DNA from: Streptomyces sp. LBL
GTDB taxonomy: Bacteria > Actinomycetota > Actinomycetes > Streptomycetales > Streptomycetaceae
Direction: 5' to 3'
Assembly (NCBI RefSeq): GCF_029893585.1
Contig: NZ_JARXYX010000015.1
Span: 1-64,000, forward strand
Length of the DNA: 64,000 nt
The notes under the pieces were generated by a model that had not been told where the DNA came from, made no database searches, and saw nothing but the letters and a program-made list of their open reading frames with translations. Within the stretch, counting starts at the first letter, position 1; each line of letters begins with the position of its first letter. A program made the translations under genes and the position numbers. Shown here one piece after another: positions 26,510 through 34,851 of the stretch.

Positions 26510-27529
26510 ATGACCCACTACACCTCCCTTGGAGTCGCCGTGATCGGCGCCGGCCGCATGGGCGCCGACCATGTACGCCGGATCAGCGAGGTGACCAGCG
26601 GCGCCCATGTGGCCGCCGTCGTCGACGTCGACATCGATCGCGCCAAGGCGGTTGCCGCGTACGTCGACGGATGCGCGGCCTATGGCGACGTCGCCGAAGC
26701 GATGGCCTCACCCGACGTCGACGCGGTGCTGCTCGCCTCCCCGGGCGTCGCCCACGAGGCGGCACTGCTCACCGCGTTCGAGTACGGCCTGCCCGTCCTG
26801 TGCGAGAAGCCCCTCACCCCCGACGCCGCCTCCGCCCTGCGTGTGCTGGAGGCCGAGCAGCGGCTTGGGGACCGCCGGGTGCAGGTGGGCTTCATGCGCC
26901 GCTACGACCACGAGTACCTCAAGCTCAAAGCGCTGCTGGACAGCGGGGAACTGGGCCGGCCGCTGATGCTGCACAACCGGCACCGCAACCCGTCCTGTCC
27001 GCCGGACTTCACCAGCGCCATGCTCGTCAACGACTCCGTGACCCACGAGATGGACGTCACCCGCTGGCTGCTCGGCCAGGAGATCACCTCCGTCACCGTC
27101 ATGCGGCCGCGGCCCTCCGGCAACGCGCCCGAAGGACTGGCCGATCCCCAGTTCGTCGTCTTCGAAACCGACGGCGGTGCCCTGGTCGACGTTGAGATCT
27201 ACGTCAACGCCGGCTACGGCTATCAGGTCCAGGCCGAGGCGGTGTGCGAGCACGGCACCGCCCGCATCGGCGACCGGCACGACATGCTCGTCAGCACTGG
27301 CGGACGCTGGGGCGGCACGGTCACCCCCGGCTTCGTCGAGCGGTTCGAGGAAGCGTACGACCGCGAGGTCCAGGCATGGGTCGACGCCACCCGACGCGGC
27401 GAGGTCACCGGCCCCAGTGCCTGGGACGGCTACGCCGTGGCCGCGGTCTGCGAGGCGGGCATCCGTGCCCAGACCGAGGGCCGCCGCGTCGAGGTGGAAC
27501 TGGCCGAGCGCCCAGCCCTCTACATCTGA
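26510..27529 (+). CDS. iolG: Gfo/Idh/MocA oxidoreductase, inositol 2-dehydrogenase-like
   Basis: 339-residue NAD(P)-dependent dehydrogenase. The Rossmann motif is VAVIGAGRMGADHV near the N-terminus, the catalytic-lysine motif is LCEKPLTPDA, and substrate-binding residues lie in DSVTHEMDVTRWLLG (Asp and His). This arrangement is that of inositol 2-dehydrogenases, which oxidise myo-inositol to scyllo-inosose; other polyols remain possible. ATG 26510 follows AGGAA. Third gene of the operon, between the binding protein and a second TIM-barrel isomerase. Confidence 0.82.
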   Translation: MTHYTSLGVAVIGAGRMGADHVRRISEVTSGAHVAAVVDVDIDRAKAVAAYVDGCAAYGDVAEAMASPDVDAVLLASPGVAHEAALLTAFEYGLPVLCEKPLTPDAASALRVLEAEQRLGDRRVQVGFMRRYDHEYLKLKALLDSGELGRPLMLHNRHRNPSCPPDFTSAMLVNDSVTHEMDVTRWLLGQEITSVTVMRPRPSGNAPEGLADPQFVVFETDGGALVDVEIYVNAGYGYQVQAEAVCEHGTARIGDRHDMLVSTGGRWGGTVTPGFVERFEEAYDREVQAWVDATRRGEVTGPSAWDGYAVAAVCEAGIRAQTEGRRVEVELAERPALYI

Positions 27530-27603
27530 CCCCCACCGCCGGCACACCGAACCAGCGGGGATCGACCGCTCCCCGCCCGACCACACCGCAGACGGGACGC
27601 ATC

Positions 27604-28566
27604 ATGAAGATCGGTCTGAACACCGACAGCGTTGGGCAGCTCACGCTCGACGAGACCCTGGACCTGGCCGCCGAACTCGGCCTGGACCACGTGGAGTTCG
27701 CCACCGGCGCCTGGTCCACGGCCCCGCACATCGACATTGACCGGCTTCTCGGCAGCGACGGCGCGCGCCGCGAACTGCTGGCCAAGGTCGCCGACCGAGG
27801 GCTCACGATCAGCGCACTCACCTGCTCAGGCAATCCCCTGCACCCCGGGCCCAGCGGCCGCGAGCACGACCAGGTCGCGCGCAGGACGATCGCTCTCGCC
27901 CCGCTCCTCGGCGTCGACCGTGTGGTGATGATGTCCGGGCTGCCGGGCGGGCCGGGCGACGCCAACCCCAACTGGATCACGGTCTCCTGGCCGCCGGAGA
28001 CCACACAGATCCTCGAGTGGCAATGGTCCGAAGCCGTACTCCCGTACTGGCGAGACCTCGTCGCCCACTCCCGTGACCGGGGCGTACCCAAACTCGCTCT
28101 GGAGATGCACGCCCACCAGGCGGTCTACAACGTCCCCACCCTCCTGCGGCTGCGCGAGGAGGTAGGGCCCGTGGTCGGGGCCAACTTCGACCCCAGTCAC
28201 CTGATGTGGATGGGGGCCGACCCGCTGGCCGCCATCGAGGCCCTGGGCGAGGCGATCTACCACGTGCACGCCAAGGACACCCGGCTGGAACCCTCCCGGC
28301 AGGCGCTGACCAGCAGGCTGGAGACGCTGCCGGTCATGGCCGCCAAGGAACGCTCCTGGAACTACGTCACCCTCGGCTACGGCCACGACGACGCGTTCTG
28401 GCGCGCTTTCTGCCTCGCCCTGCGCCGAGCCGGCTACGACGACGTCCTGAGCATCGAGCACGAGGACGCTCTTGTGGCCCCCGTCGAGGGCGTCACCAAA
28501 ACCGTCGATCTCCTGCGCCGCGTCATCCTGCGCGCCCCCAGCTCCTACAAGCCCCAGGAGATCTGA
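27604..28566 (+). CDS. Sugar phosphate isomerase/epimerase (IolE/IolI-like TIM barrel)
   Basis: 320-residue TIM-barrel protein. Metal-binding landmarks are LALEMHAHQAVYN, VGANFDPSHLMWMGADP, IYHVHAKDT and VLSIEHEDAL. Members of this group act as inosose dehydratases or isomerases, and many are unassigned. ATG 27604 has GGGA upstream. It ends the operon; the DNA that follows holds only IS remnants. A role after IolG, converting the keto product, is consistent with the context. Confidence 0.82.
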   Translation: MKIGLNTDSVGQLTLDETLDLAAELGLDHVEFATGAWSTAPHIDIDRLLGSDGARRELLAKVADRGLTISALTCSGNPLHPGPSGREHDQVARRTIALAPLLGVDRVVMMSGLPGGPGDANPNWITVSWPPETTQILEWQWSEAVLPYWRDLVAHSRDRGVPKLALEMHAHQAVYNVPTLLRLREEVGPVVGANFDPSHLMWMGADPLAAIEALGEAIYHVHAKDTRLEPSRQALTSRLETLPVMAAKERSWNYVTLGYGHDDAFWRAFCLALRRAGYDDVLSIEHEDALVAPVEGVTKTVDLLRRVILRAPSSYKPQEI

Positions 28567-28751
28567 GCCGTCCGAAGCCGCACGGAAACACGTTCCGCGC
28601 GGCTGGGTCCGCCAGGCCGAGGTCGACCGCGGCGAGCGGGACGACGGGTTGACCACCGCCGAGCATGAGGAACTGAGAGTGCGGGATGTGAGCTGATGTC
28701 CGTTTCGGGGTTGGGCCTGGGTTAGGAGCCCTGGTCGGCGGGGCGAGTGGA

Positions 28752-29031
28752 CGGTCAGGGGCAGGGCTGAGCGAACAGGCCGGGCTCGGGTTCGGTGAGG
28801 ATGCCCCGTGACCAGGCGTTTCAGCTTGGAGCGGATGCCTTCGGTGTTCTTCGGGACGATGGGCAGGTCGAGGGCCTGGCAGAGGTCGCGGGCACGCAGC
28901 GGCTTTCCGGTGTCGGCGAAGGTGGTGAGGATCTGCTGGTAGGCCGGGTGGTCCGGGACGTCGGGTCGGGCCGGTTCTTCGGTGGGGGCCGGTGCGGGGA
29001 TGTCGAGGAGGGTCTTGCGGGTGATGCGCAA
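28752..29031 (-). pseudogene. IS-associated accessory protein remnant, frameshifted
   Basis: From ATG 29031 the frame reads MRITRKTLLDIPAPAPTEEP, then ILTTFADTGKPLRARDLCQA and IRSKLKRLVT, a winged-helix-like domain often found next to actinobacterial insertion sequences. After RLVT the expected ending ILTEPEPGLFAQPCP lies in another frame, so an indel is present near 28808. The frame ends at about 28752. No function expected. Confidence 0.5.
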
Positions 29032-29059
29032 GTTCTCGCTCTCCGCGTCGAGTTCCCCC

Positions 29060-29440
29060 AGCCCGGCGGTGAGATCCGCCGGCGCCGCAGCCTGAGCAGG
29101 CCCGGACGGCGGGCAGCCGCCCAGGACTTCGTGCGCCGGGACTTCACCGCCGACGCACCGGACCAGGTGTGGTGCGGCGACATGACCGAGATCGACACCG
29201 GTGAGGGCAAGCTCTACCTACAACCGTGATCGACCTGTTCTGCCGCTGCCTGCTCGGCTACGCGATGGGCGAACTCCACGACGCCGAACTGGTCGTCGCC
29301 GCCCTGCACATAGCCGTCGCCACCCGCGGCGGCGACATCAAGTGCGTGATCTTCCATAGTGATCGCGGCAGCGAGTACACCTCCCGCCGCTTCCGCCAGA
29401 CCTGCCGGAAACACGGCGTGACCCAGTCCGTGGGCCGGGC
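29060..29440 (+). pseudogene. IS3-like (rve) transposase fragment, frameshifted
   Basis: Integrase-core sequence DFVRRDFTADAPDQVWCGDM (first Asp) runs into a stop after GEGKLYLQP, and the next part continues in another frame: VIDLFCRCLLGYAMGELHDA, then VIFHSDRGSEYTSRRFRQTC with the second Asp. The C-terminal Glu region is missing; homology ends at about 29440. At least one frameshift and a 3' truncation make it inactive. Confidence 0.7.
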
Positions 29441-29553
29441 CCTTCGTCGACAGGTAGACCGCACAACCGCCAAAAACTCATCGCCGGAACTTCCCCGGCG
29501 CCGGGCTGCAGTGACTGTGCTGGGCGACTGCTCCCTGCTCGACGGGGCTGTCG

Positions 29554-29680
29554 GTGGCCGACGTGGAAGCCATCACGGCATCACGTGGTCCCTACCCGAG
29601 CCGACACCGACCCGTGGCCGTCGAAAGCCCTGCCCTGCGCACCGGGTGGGCGGCGGTGGCGAAATGGGACGGTTCTCCAG
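29554..29680 (+). pseudogene. ATP-dependent DNA ligase, N-terminal fragment with motif I
   Basis: The frame encodes PVAVESPALRTGWAAVAKWD and Gly, resembling the start of ATP-dependent DNA ligases up to the nucleotidyl-lysine motif K-W-D-G. The ligase similarity stops exactly there. The next bases, TTCTCCAGAC and TGTCTCA, are shared with the site at 5589-5618. It is short, so the assignment rests on the motif and on the repeated coincidence with element ends. Confidence 0.5.
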
Positions 29681-29698
29681 ACACCCAGAGGTGTCTCA
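29669..29698 (+). other. Attachment-like element end beside ligase motif I
   Basis: ACGG (29669-29672), 19 bases, TGTCTCA (29692-29698). Within it AGACACC (29680-29686) and GGTGTCT (29691-29697) form a perfect 7-bp inverted repeat with a 4-base spacer. It is in the same orientation as the site at 5589-5618 and shares a 17-base run with it. A truncated PPOX gene begins directly to the right, as expected if an element end landed here. Confidence 0.5.
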
Positions 29699-29747
29699 CC
29701 TACCGGTGCCGTCGTTTCAGGAGCCTGTGCGCGAGGGTGGCCACGGG

Positions 29748-29926
29748 AGTTTGGGCGCGTTCTTCGTCGTACACCACTCGATGTGCGACCCGTTCCAGGC
29801 GAAGGCGATCGGTACGTTACGCCGAGTTCCGTCCGTGGCGACGTAGGCCAGCCAGGTCACACCACGGGCCAGCAGCTCCTGCCTGATCGGGCGGTTCAGA
29901 ACCTCGATGATCCCGTTCGGCTGCAT
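29748..29926 (-). pseudogene. Pyridoxamine 5'-phosphate oxidase-family protein, N-terminal fragment
   Basis: From ATG 29926 the minus strand encodes MQPNGIIEVLNRPIRQELLA, then GVTWLAYVATDGTRRNVPIA and FAWNGSHIEWCTTKNAPKL, typical of the first half of flavin- or F420-binding PPOX-fold proteins. Homology ends near 29748, about 50 bases from the attachment-like site, and the frame then runs into unrelated residues. Truncated gene. Confidence 0.65.
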
Positions 29927-29943
29927 GGTTCGGTTTCTCCTTC

Positions 29944-30384
29944 TCAGCGCAGCTGCTCGGCCAGTCCGACGATGATGCCCTCCGGTCCGCGGAGGTAGCA
30001 GAGCAGATGACTGTCCCCGAACCGGGCGATCTCGCCGACGAGTTCGGCACCGTGAGAACGCAAGCGGGCAACGGTGTCCTCGATGTCGTCGACAGCGAAC
30101 ATGACGCGGTGCGTACCCAGAACGTTGTGCGGCCGATTGCGCGGCCCGGCGCTGATCACCGCGGGGCTGTGGTACTTCGCCAGCTCGAGCCGGCTGTAAC
30201 CATCCGGGGTCCGGACCATCGCGATGTCACAGCGGACGCCGTCGAGTCCGGTGCACTGGTCGGCGAAGAGGCCCTCGACCTCCGCCCTGCCCTCCAGCTC
30301 CATACCGAGATCCACGAAGAACGCGATGGCGGCGTCCATGTCCTCGACGACGATGCCGACGTTGTCCATCCGCTGAATCGCCAC
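29944..30384 (-). CDS. VOC (glyoxalase/dioxygenase-fold) family protein
   Basis: 146-residue metalloenzyme-fold protein. GTG 30384 has AAGGAG nine bases upstream, which is why the much longer open frame is not used. It has two beta-alpha-beta-beta-beta modules: MDNVGIVVEDMDAAIAFFVD and, near residue 90, THRVMFAVDDIEDTVARLRS, ending LLCYLRGPEGIIVGLAEQL with the typical metal-binding Glu. Substrate unknown. It stands between two gene fragments (PPOX and methyltransferase) with no operon partner. Confidence 0.85.
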   Translation of the reverse strand: MAIQRMDNVGIVVEDMDAAIAFFVDLGMELEGRAEVEGLFADQCTGLDGVRCDIAMVRTPDGYSRLELAKYHSPAVISAGPRNRPHNVLGTHRVMFAVDDIEDTVARLRSHGAELVGEIARFGDSHLLCYLRGPEGIIVGLAEQLR

Positions 30385-30524
30385 GCTGGTTTCTCCTTCT
30401 TCCTCGTACGGCCGGTGGTGGCCGCTGATGCCCCTGGGACGGAGCCGATGGCACGTTCTCGACATCCTCAGACCGCCGAACTCCGACGGGCTGCGGAGAG
30501 GGCGGAGACGCTGTCTGGCTGGCC

Positions 30525-30832
30525 CCACCCACGGCTGGCAAGTAACTGCTGTCGACATCTCCGTAACCGCCCTGGAGCGCACGTCCGCCCACGGCAGCGC
30601 GGCCGGCGTCAGTGACCGCCTCACCACCGGACAGCACGATCTGGCCCGCACCTTTCCCACCGGCACGTTCGACCTCATCTCCGCCCAGTACCTGCACACC
30701 CTCCTGGAGTTCCCCCGGACGCGCATTCTCCGTAGGGCGGCCCACGCACTGACCGCTGGCGGACTGCTGCTCAACGTCGACCACGGCTCGGTCCGCCCCT
30801 GCGACGGGACGCCCACCGCGCGGCCGGCGTAA
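30525..30832 (+). pseudogene. SAM-dependent methyltransferase remnant
   Basis: The frame encodes GWQVTAVDISVTALERTSAH, GTFDLISAQYLHTLLEFPR and HALTAGGLLLNVDHGSV, matching the middle of a class I methyltransferase (VDIS acidic loop, FDLISAQYLH). The glycine-rich SAM motif upstream and the C-terminal part are missing; it stops at 30830-30832 after a short unrelated tail. Inactive fragment. Confidence 0.6.
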
Positions 30833-30870
30833 CCGACTGCGCCCACCGGCTGCGGAGCCCGCGGCCGGTT

Positions 30871-31599
30871 TCAGCCTGCCAGCTGTTGGAGCCATTCGCG
30901 CAGCAGAGCCGTCTCCGTGTCTCGCAGGGGTACCCCGGCGCCCGCAGCCGGGGGCCCGGGGGTGAGCGCGGTGTGAAGTGCGGCATCGAGGGCGAGTGCG
31001 CGCGAGGCCAGGTCCGACCCGGATGAGGCGGGCGAGTCCGTGGTGATGGAGGCGATGACGGTGTCTCGCAGCCGTGCCGAAGTGGTCAGGTCCCGCTCCG
31101 AGGACTCTTCGCCGATCAGCGCCAGCGTGGCACCCGTTGTCGCCGCGTGGATGACGCGGGTCGCCTGCTCCACCGGAACCCGAAGGCGCCCGGCGTCGGC
31201 CGCCCGGCCCAGCAGTCTCACCAGCAGGGCGTGCGCCTCGTCCGCGGCCGGGGGCCGCCGCCCGGGCTGCACAGTGCCGTACATGAGCATGTAGAACGCG
31301 GGGTGCTGCACTCCGAAGTCGACGTGCAGGTCCCAGCCGCGGTAGAGGTCTGCCACCGGGTTGTCGGGGGTCAGCGCCAGTGCCTCCCGTTTCTCGGCCA
31401 GGTACATCTCGAATCCGTAGGCTGCCAGCTCGGCCAGGAGTCCGTCCTTGTCGTCGAACATCCGGTAGAGCGCGGGGGCCGTGATGCCCGCGGCTGCGGC
31501 GACAGCGCGCGTGGAGACGGCTTCGCTGCCGCCCTCCTCCAAAAGCTTGGCGGCCACCTGCAGTACCTGGCGCCGCGCGGCGCGTCGTCCCTCGTTCAT
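30871..31599 (-). CDS. TetR-family transcriptional regulator
   Basis: 242-residue repressor. The N-terminal HTH is visible: RQVLQVAAKLLEEGG then STRAVAAAAGITAPALYRMF. The effector domain is helical. ATG 31599 is used because it starts the conserved HTH; upstream frame extensions lack homology. It is divergent from a flavodoxin-type reductase and an aldo/keto reductase, with a palindromic site between, so it probably represses this redox pair in response to a small molecule. Confidence 0.88.
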   Translation of the reverse strand: MNEGRRAARRQVLQVAAKLLEEGGSEAVSTRAVAAAAGITAPALYRMFDDKDGLLAELAAYGFEMYLAEKREALALTPDNPVADLYRGWDLHVDFGVQHPAFYMLMYGTVQPGRRPPAADEAHALLVRLLGRAADAGRLRVPVEQATRVIHAATTGATLALIGEESSERDLTTSARLRDTVIASITTDSPASSGSDLASRALALDAALHTALTPGPPAAGAGVPLRDTETALLREWLQQLAG

Positions 31600-31626
31600 G
31601 GAACAACGATATCTCATATTGCGTAT

Positions 31627-31642
31627 CACCGCTTTATCGGTG
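31627..31642. promoter_or_regulatory. Palindromic operator in the TetR/flavodoxin intergenic region
   Basis: CACCGctttatCGGTG is an inverted repeat with five-base arms and a six-base centre, located 28 bases upstream of the TetR start. An AT-rich run (ATATCTCATATTGCG, 31609 onward) precedes it and could form a promoter. TetR binding is inferred. Confidence 0.5.
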
Positions 31643-31841
31643 CTACTGTTTAAAGCGGAACGACGATCCAAGCTGATGGTGGTCGGCGCCGGCCCGCGCG
31701 ACCTGGGCATGTGCCGCACCCCGGCCGGGGCCGTCGGTCCCCCACTCGTGGAACTGTGCGGCCGACCGCCGCAGCGGGCAGCTCGTCGTCCGCCGGCCCC
31801 ACCACCGAACACGCCGCCATCGCGGCAGGAGAGGAACACCC

Positions 31842-32429
31842 GTGTCCGATATCTCGATCGTCATCGCGTCGCATTCCGGCTACGGCCACACCGCGCAGAT
31901 CGCCACGGCTGTCGCGGACGGCGTACGCTCCGTCGCCGGGACGCAGGTCCACCGCGTGGACGTCGCCTCCCTCAGCGACGCCGACTGGGAACTGATGGAC
32001 GCCGCGGACGCCATCATCTTCGGCACTCCCACCTACATGGGCACCGCGTCAGGGGCGTTCCACGCCTTCGCCGAGGCCAGCAGCAAGCGGTGGATGATCC
32101 GCGCCTGGAGCGACAAGCTCGCGGCGGGATTCACCAACTCCGGCTCCATGAGCGGCGACAAGCTGCACACCCTGCAGTACCTCTCGCTCCTGGCGGCCCA
32201 GCACGGAATGCTCTGGGTGAGCCTGAACCTCCTGCCGGGCTGGAACACCACCACATCCAGCCCCCAGGACGACAACCGCCTCGGCTTCTACCTCGGCGCC
32301 GGCGCACAAAGCTTCAACGACACACCCGCGGTCCACGACGCAGACCTGAACACCGCCCGCCACCTCGGCCGGCGCGTCGCCGAGCACACTCGGATCCACC
32401 GCGCCGGACTGGCCGCCGCAGCGCACTGA
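31842..32429 (+). CDS. Flavodoxin-fold NAD(P)H reductase (WrbA-like)
   Basis: 195-residue FMN-binding protein. The phosphate-binding loop is SHSGYGHTAQIATAV near residue 10; FGTPTYMGTASGAFHAFAEA and AAGFTNSGSMSGDKLHTLQY are typical of WrbA/flavodoxin-like quinone reductases. It starts at GTG 31842 after GGAGAGGAACACC. It is followed after 52 bases by an aldo/keto reductase and divergent from a TetR gene; together they look like an inducible quinone/aldehyde detoxification pair. Confidence 0.85.
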   Translation: MSDISIVIASHSGYGHTAQIATAVADGVRSVAGTQVHRVDVASLSDADWELMDAADAIIFGTPTYMGTASGAFHAFAEASSKRWMIRAWSDKLAAGFTNSGSMSGDKLHTLQYLSLLAAQHGMLWVSLNLLPGWNTTTSSPQDDNRLGFYLGAGAQSFNDTPAVHDADLNTARHLGRRVAEHTRIHRAGLAAAAH

Positions 32430-32481
32430 CACAACGGTCCGCCCACATCACCTTTCAGCTTCTTTCCGGAGGGGTTGCACC

Positions 32482-33471
32482 ATGCAGAACCGGACGCTCG
32501 GAAGCCAGGGCCTTGAGGTCTCGGCGATCGGCTACGGCGCGATGGGCCTGACGATGGCCTACGGATCCACCGACGAGGAGGCCGGCGTCGCCGCCCTCCG
32601 CCGCGCGCACGACCTGGGCGTCACCTTCTTCGACACCGCCGAGATGTACGGCTGGGGCACCGGATCCAACGAGATCCTGGTCGGCAAGGCAGTCAGGGAC
32701 TTCCGTGACAACGTGGTTCTGGCCACCAAGTTCGGTGTCGACATGTCGGTGCCTCCGGAGCAGATCGGCGGCGCTCTCAACAGCCGGCCCGACAACATCC
32801 GCAAGGTCGCCGACACCAGCCTGCGCTACCTCGGCGTGGATCACATCGACGTCTTCTATCAGCACCGCGTCGACCCCGAGGTGCCCATCGAGGAGGTCGC
32901 GGGCACCGTCAAGGAACTGATCGACGCGGGCAAGGTGAAGTACTTCGGCCTCAGCGAGGCCGGACCCGAGACGATCCGCAAGGCGCACGCCGTGCAGCCG
33001 GTCTCCGTCCTGCAGACCGAGTACTCCCTGTTCGAACGCGACGTCGAGCAACTCTTCCCCGTCCTGGACGAACTCGGCATCGGCTTCGTCGCCTACTCCC
33101 CCCTCGGCCGCGGGTTCATCACCGGCACCGCCAAGCCCGCCAGCCAGTACGAAGCCACCGACATACGCACCGTCGACCCGCGCTGGCAGCCGGGCAACTT
33201 CGAGAAGAACGTCGAAGCCGTCGACCGGCTCGCCGAGCTCGCGGCGACCAAGGGCGCCACCGTCTCCCAACTCGCCCTGGCCTGGCTCCTGACCCGGGGC
33301 GAGCGCATCGTGCCCATCCCCGGCACCCGCAGCCCGAAGCGCATCGAGGAAAACACCGCCGCCACCGACCTCACCCTCACCGACGCCGACCTCGATGCCA
33401 TCGACGAGATCCTGCCTCTGGGCGGCTTCGGCGCCCGCTACACCGACAGGCACGTGCCCACCTGGATCTGA
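32482..33471 (+). CDS. Aldo/keto reductase
   Basis: 329-residue NADPH-dependent reductase. The catalytic tetrad is recognisable: Asp and Tyr in FFDTAEMYGWG, Lys in LATKFGVD, His in DVFYQHRVDPEV. NADP-binding residues lie in IPGTRSPKRIEENTAA. ATG 32482 follows CGGAGG. It is likely co-transcribed with the flavodoxin-type gene 52 bases upstream. The substrate (an aldehyde or ketone) is unknown. Confidence 0.92.
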   Translation: MQNRTLGSQGLEVSAIGYGAMGLTMAYGSTDEEAGVAALRRAHDLGVTFFDTAEMYGWGTGSNEILVGKAVRDFRDNVVLATKFGVDMSVPPEQIGGALNSRPDNIRKVADTSLRYLGVDHIDVFYQHRVDPEVPIEEVAGTVKELIDAGKVKYFGLSEAGPETIRKAHAVQPVSVLQTEYSLFERDVEQLFPVLDELGIGFVAYSPLGRGFITGTAKPASQYEATDIRTVDPRWQPGNFEKNVEAVDRLAELAATKGATVSQLALAWLLTRGERIVPIPGTRSPKRIEENTAATDLTLTDADLDAIDEILPLGGFGARYTDRHVPTWI

Positions 33472-33751
33472 GATCCACCCCGGGACAGATGCCACTCAGG
33501 TCGGCTCCGGTGAGATCGGCGCAGGGCGGCGGGGGCGAGGCGGACGGTGTCGTGTGGGCGCGTTCGGATAGAGCACCGAACTCGTACCCGCCCGCACGAT
33601 GCCCCGCTGAGCAACCCGCCCAGCCGAACCCCAGGCCGGTGCACCCGATATCAATCGCAGGGCAGCCCGTAAGCGGCCGCATTTCCCCGGGCTCCTGCAA
33701 CTGCTGGGCCACCGGCGTCGGCGCAGCACGCGGATGTTCGCAGTTGCTCGG

Positions 33752-34300
33752 CTACCAGGTGTGCGCCACGTCCACCACCAGCCTGTCGGGCAGCACCATT
33801 ACCCGGAAGGGCAAGGTGGCCCGGACACCGAGTCCGATGTGGGTCCCTCCGTCGTAGTAGCCGCCGAACTTTGCGTCCCGAAAGGTCCGGTAGCCGCTGA
33901 GGTCGAGTCCCGGCAGCGGATCCGCAAGCCCGACGTGGTACTGCGCGTCGTCGACCGGCGCGGTGAACTCGATCTCGATGACCGCCCCTCCCGCGACCGG
34001 GATACCGGTCTGGGACGGGGGGTGGGCGAAACCGGGGACGTACTGGACCCAGTACAAGGCCGGGTCGGCCGTCGTCATGCCCGGAATATCGACAACCATG
34101 CGGTCGTAGCAGGCGTGCCGACCGGTTCTGACATCCGTCAGGGAACCGGTCATCGCCATCGACCCCGGCGCCGCCTTCGCCATACTCCCCCAGCCCGTCT
34201 CGCAAACTGTGGTCTGCGGAGCGGCAGCGGCAGTCGACGCAGTGCCTGCTCCCGTCAGTACCAGCGCCAGCGCTGCCAGCGCCGTTGCCCAGCGTCTCAT
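33752..34300 (-). CDS. Secreted protein with AMIN-like domain
   Basis: 182-residue exported protein. The signal peptide starts MRRWATALAALALVLTG and ends near ASTAAAA. The mature part includes GRHACYDRMVVDIPGM, YWVQYVPGF, GLDLSGYRTFRD and VLPDRLVVDVAHTW, the layout of actinobacterial AMIN-like domain proteins, which probably bind cell wall or polysaccharide. ATG 34300 is chosen because the signal peptide begins there. No operon partner. Confidence 0.75.
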   Translation of the reverse strand: MRRWATALAALALVLTGAGTASTAAAAPQTTVCETGWGSMAKAAPGSMAMTGSLTDVRTGRHACYDRMVVDIPGMTTADPALYWVQYVPGFAHPPSQTGIPVAGGAVIEIEFTAPVDDAQYHVGLADPLPGLDLSGYRTFRDAKFGGYYDGGTHIGLGVRATLPFRVMVLPDRLVVDVAHTW

Positions 34301-34851
34301 CGGCGAGCAACCCCTTCCATTTTCCGTGAATTGCGCATCTACGCCATGTGAGACAAAGAGGAAAGCGAAACGGTTGGACGCGACGACGGTCACGTTTCGG
34401 ACATTCCATCCCGGGACTGCCAGCCGCTGGGAACCGTCTGCCCGGGTAGCCGACCTCCCCATTCCGGGCGCGTCGGCACTGGCTCGCCCGGTGCGCTCCA
34501 TGACAGGTCAGGGACCGAGGGCGGTTGGACCGTTCTGCTCCCTGCCCGCGTCAGCCTGTGGGGCTACTTGGCGCTGTCAAGCGGCGCCTGGCGTGACAGG
34601 CCGCCCCTTGCGAGTGGCGGTTGGGTGTCCTCGGGTGCTCACGAGATCGGCGCCGACCGCATGGGTGCCTGTGGTGCGCCGGCGGCCAACTCGTCGAGTT
34701 CCTTCGAACTCTCCAGTGGATGCAGACAGGATCGGTTCGAGCGGCACCAGGTCTTGAAGTTGCAAACACCTCCGGCGAGACTGTCAGTCGCCGTTTGATT
34801 CTTCAAACATTTCTGTCTGGCGCTTCCCTGAATCCCTTTTCTGGAGTTGTC
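34301..34851. other. Intergenic region with promoter elements for the DUF6069 gene
   Basis: No convincing gene. Two palindromic sites lie near its right end (34754-34767 and 34793-34808) and resemble the sites in front of the MarR gene at 37006; they are listed separately. Confidence 0.4.
34754..34808. promoter_or_regulatory. Two GTTTGA-N4-TCAAAC-type operator sites
   Basis: GTTTGATTCTTCAAAC (34793-34808) is a perfect inverted repeat with 6-base arms and a 4-base centre. TTGA-AGTT-GCAAAC (34754-34767) is an imperfect version 26 bases upstream of its end. They precede the DUF6069 membrane-protein start at 34852. The same half-site and spacing occur in the MarR/solute-binding-protein intergenic region at 36921-36992, so control by that MarR protein is proposed. 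Confidence 0.55.

Noticed and set aside
34349..34372. TGAGACA followed by ACGG as another element end
   Set aside because: The spacing is about 14 bases instead of 19-20, there is no ligase sequence next to it, and it lies in a normal intergenic region; probably chance.
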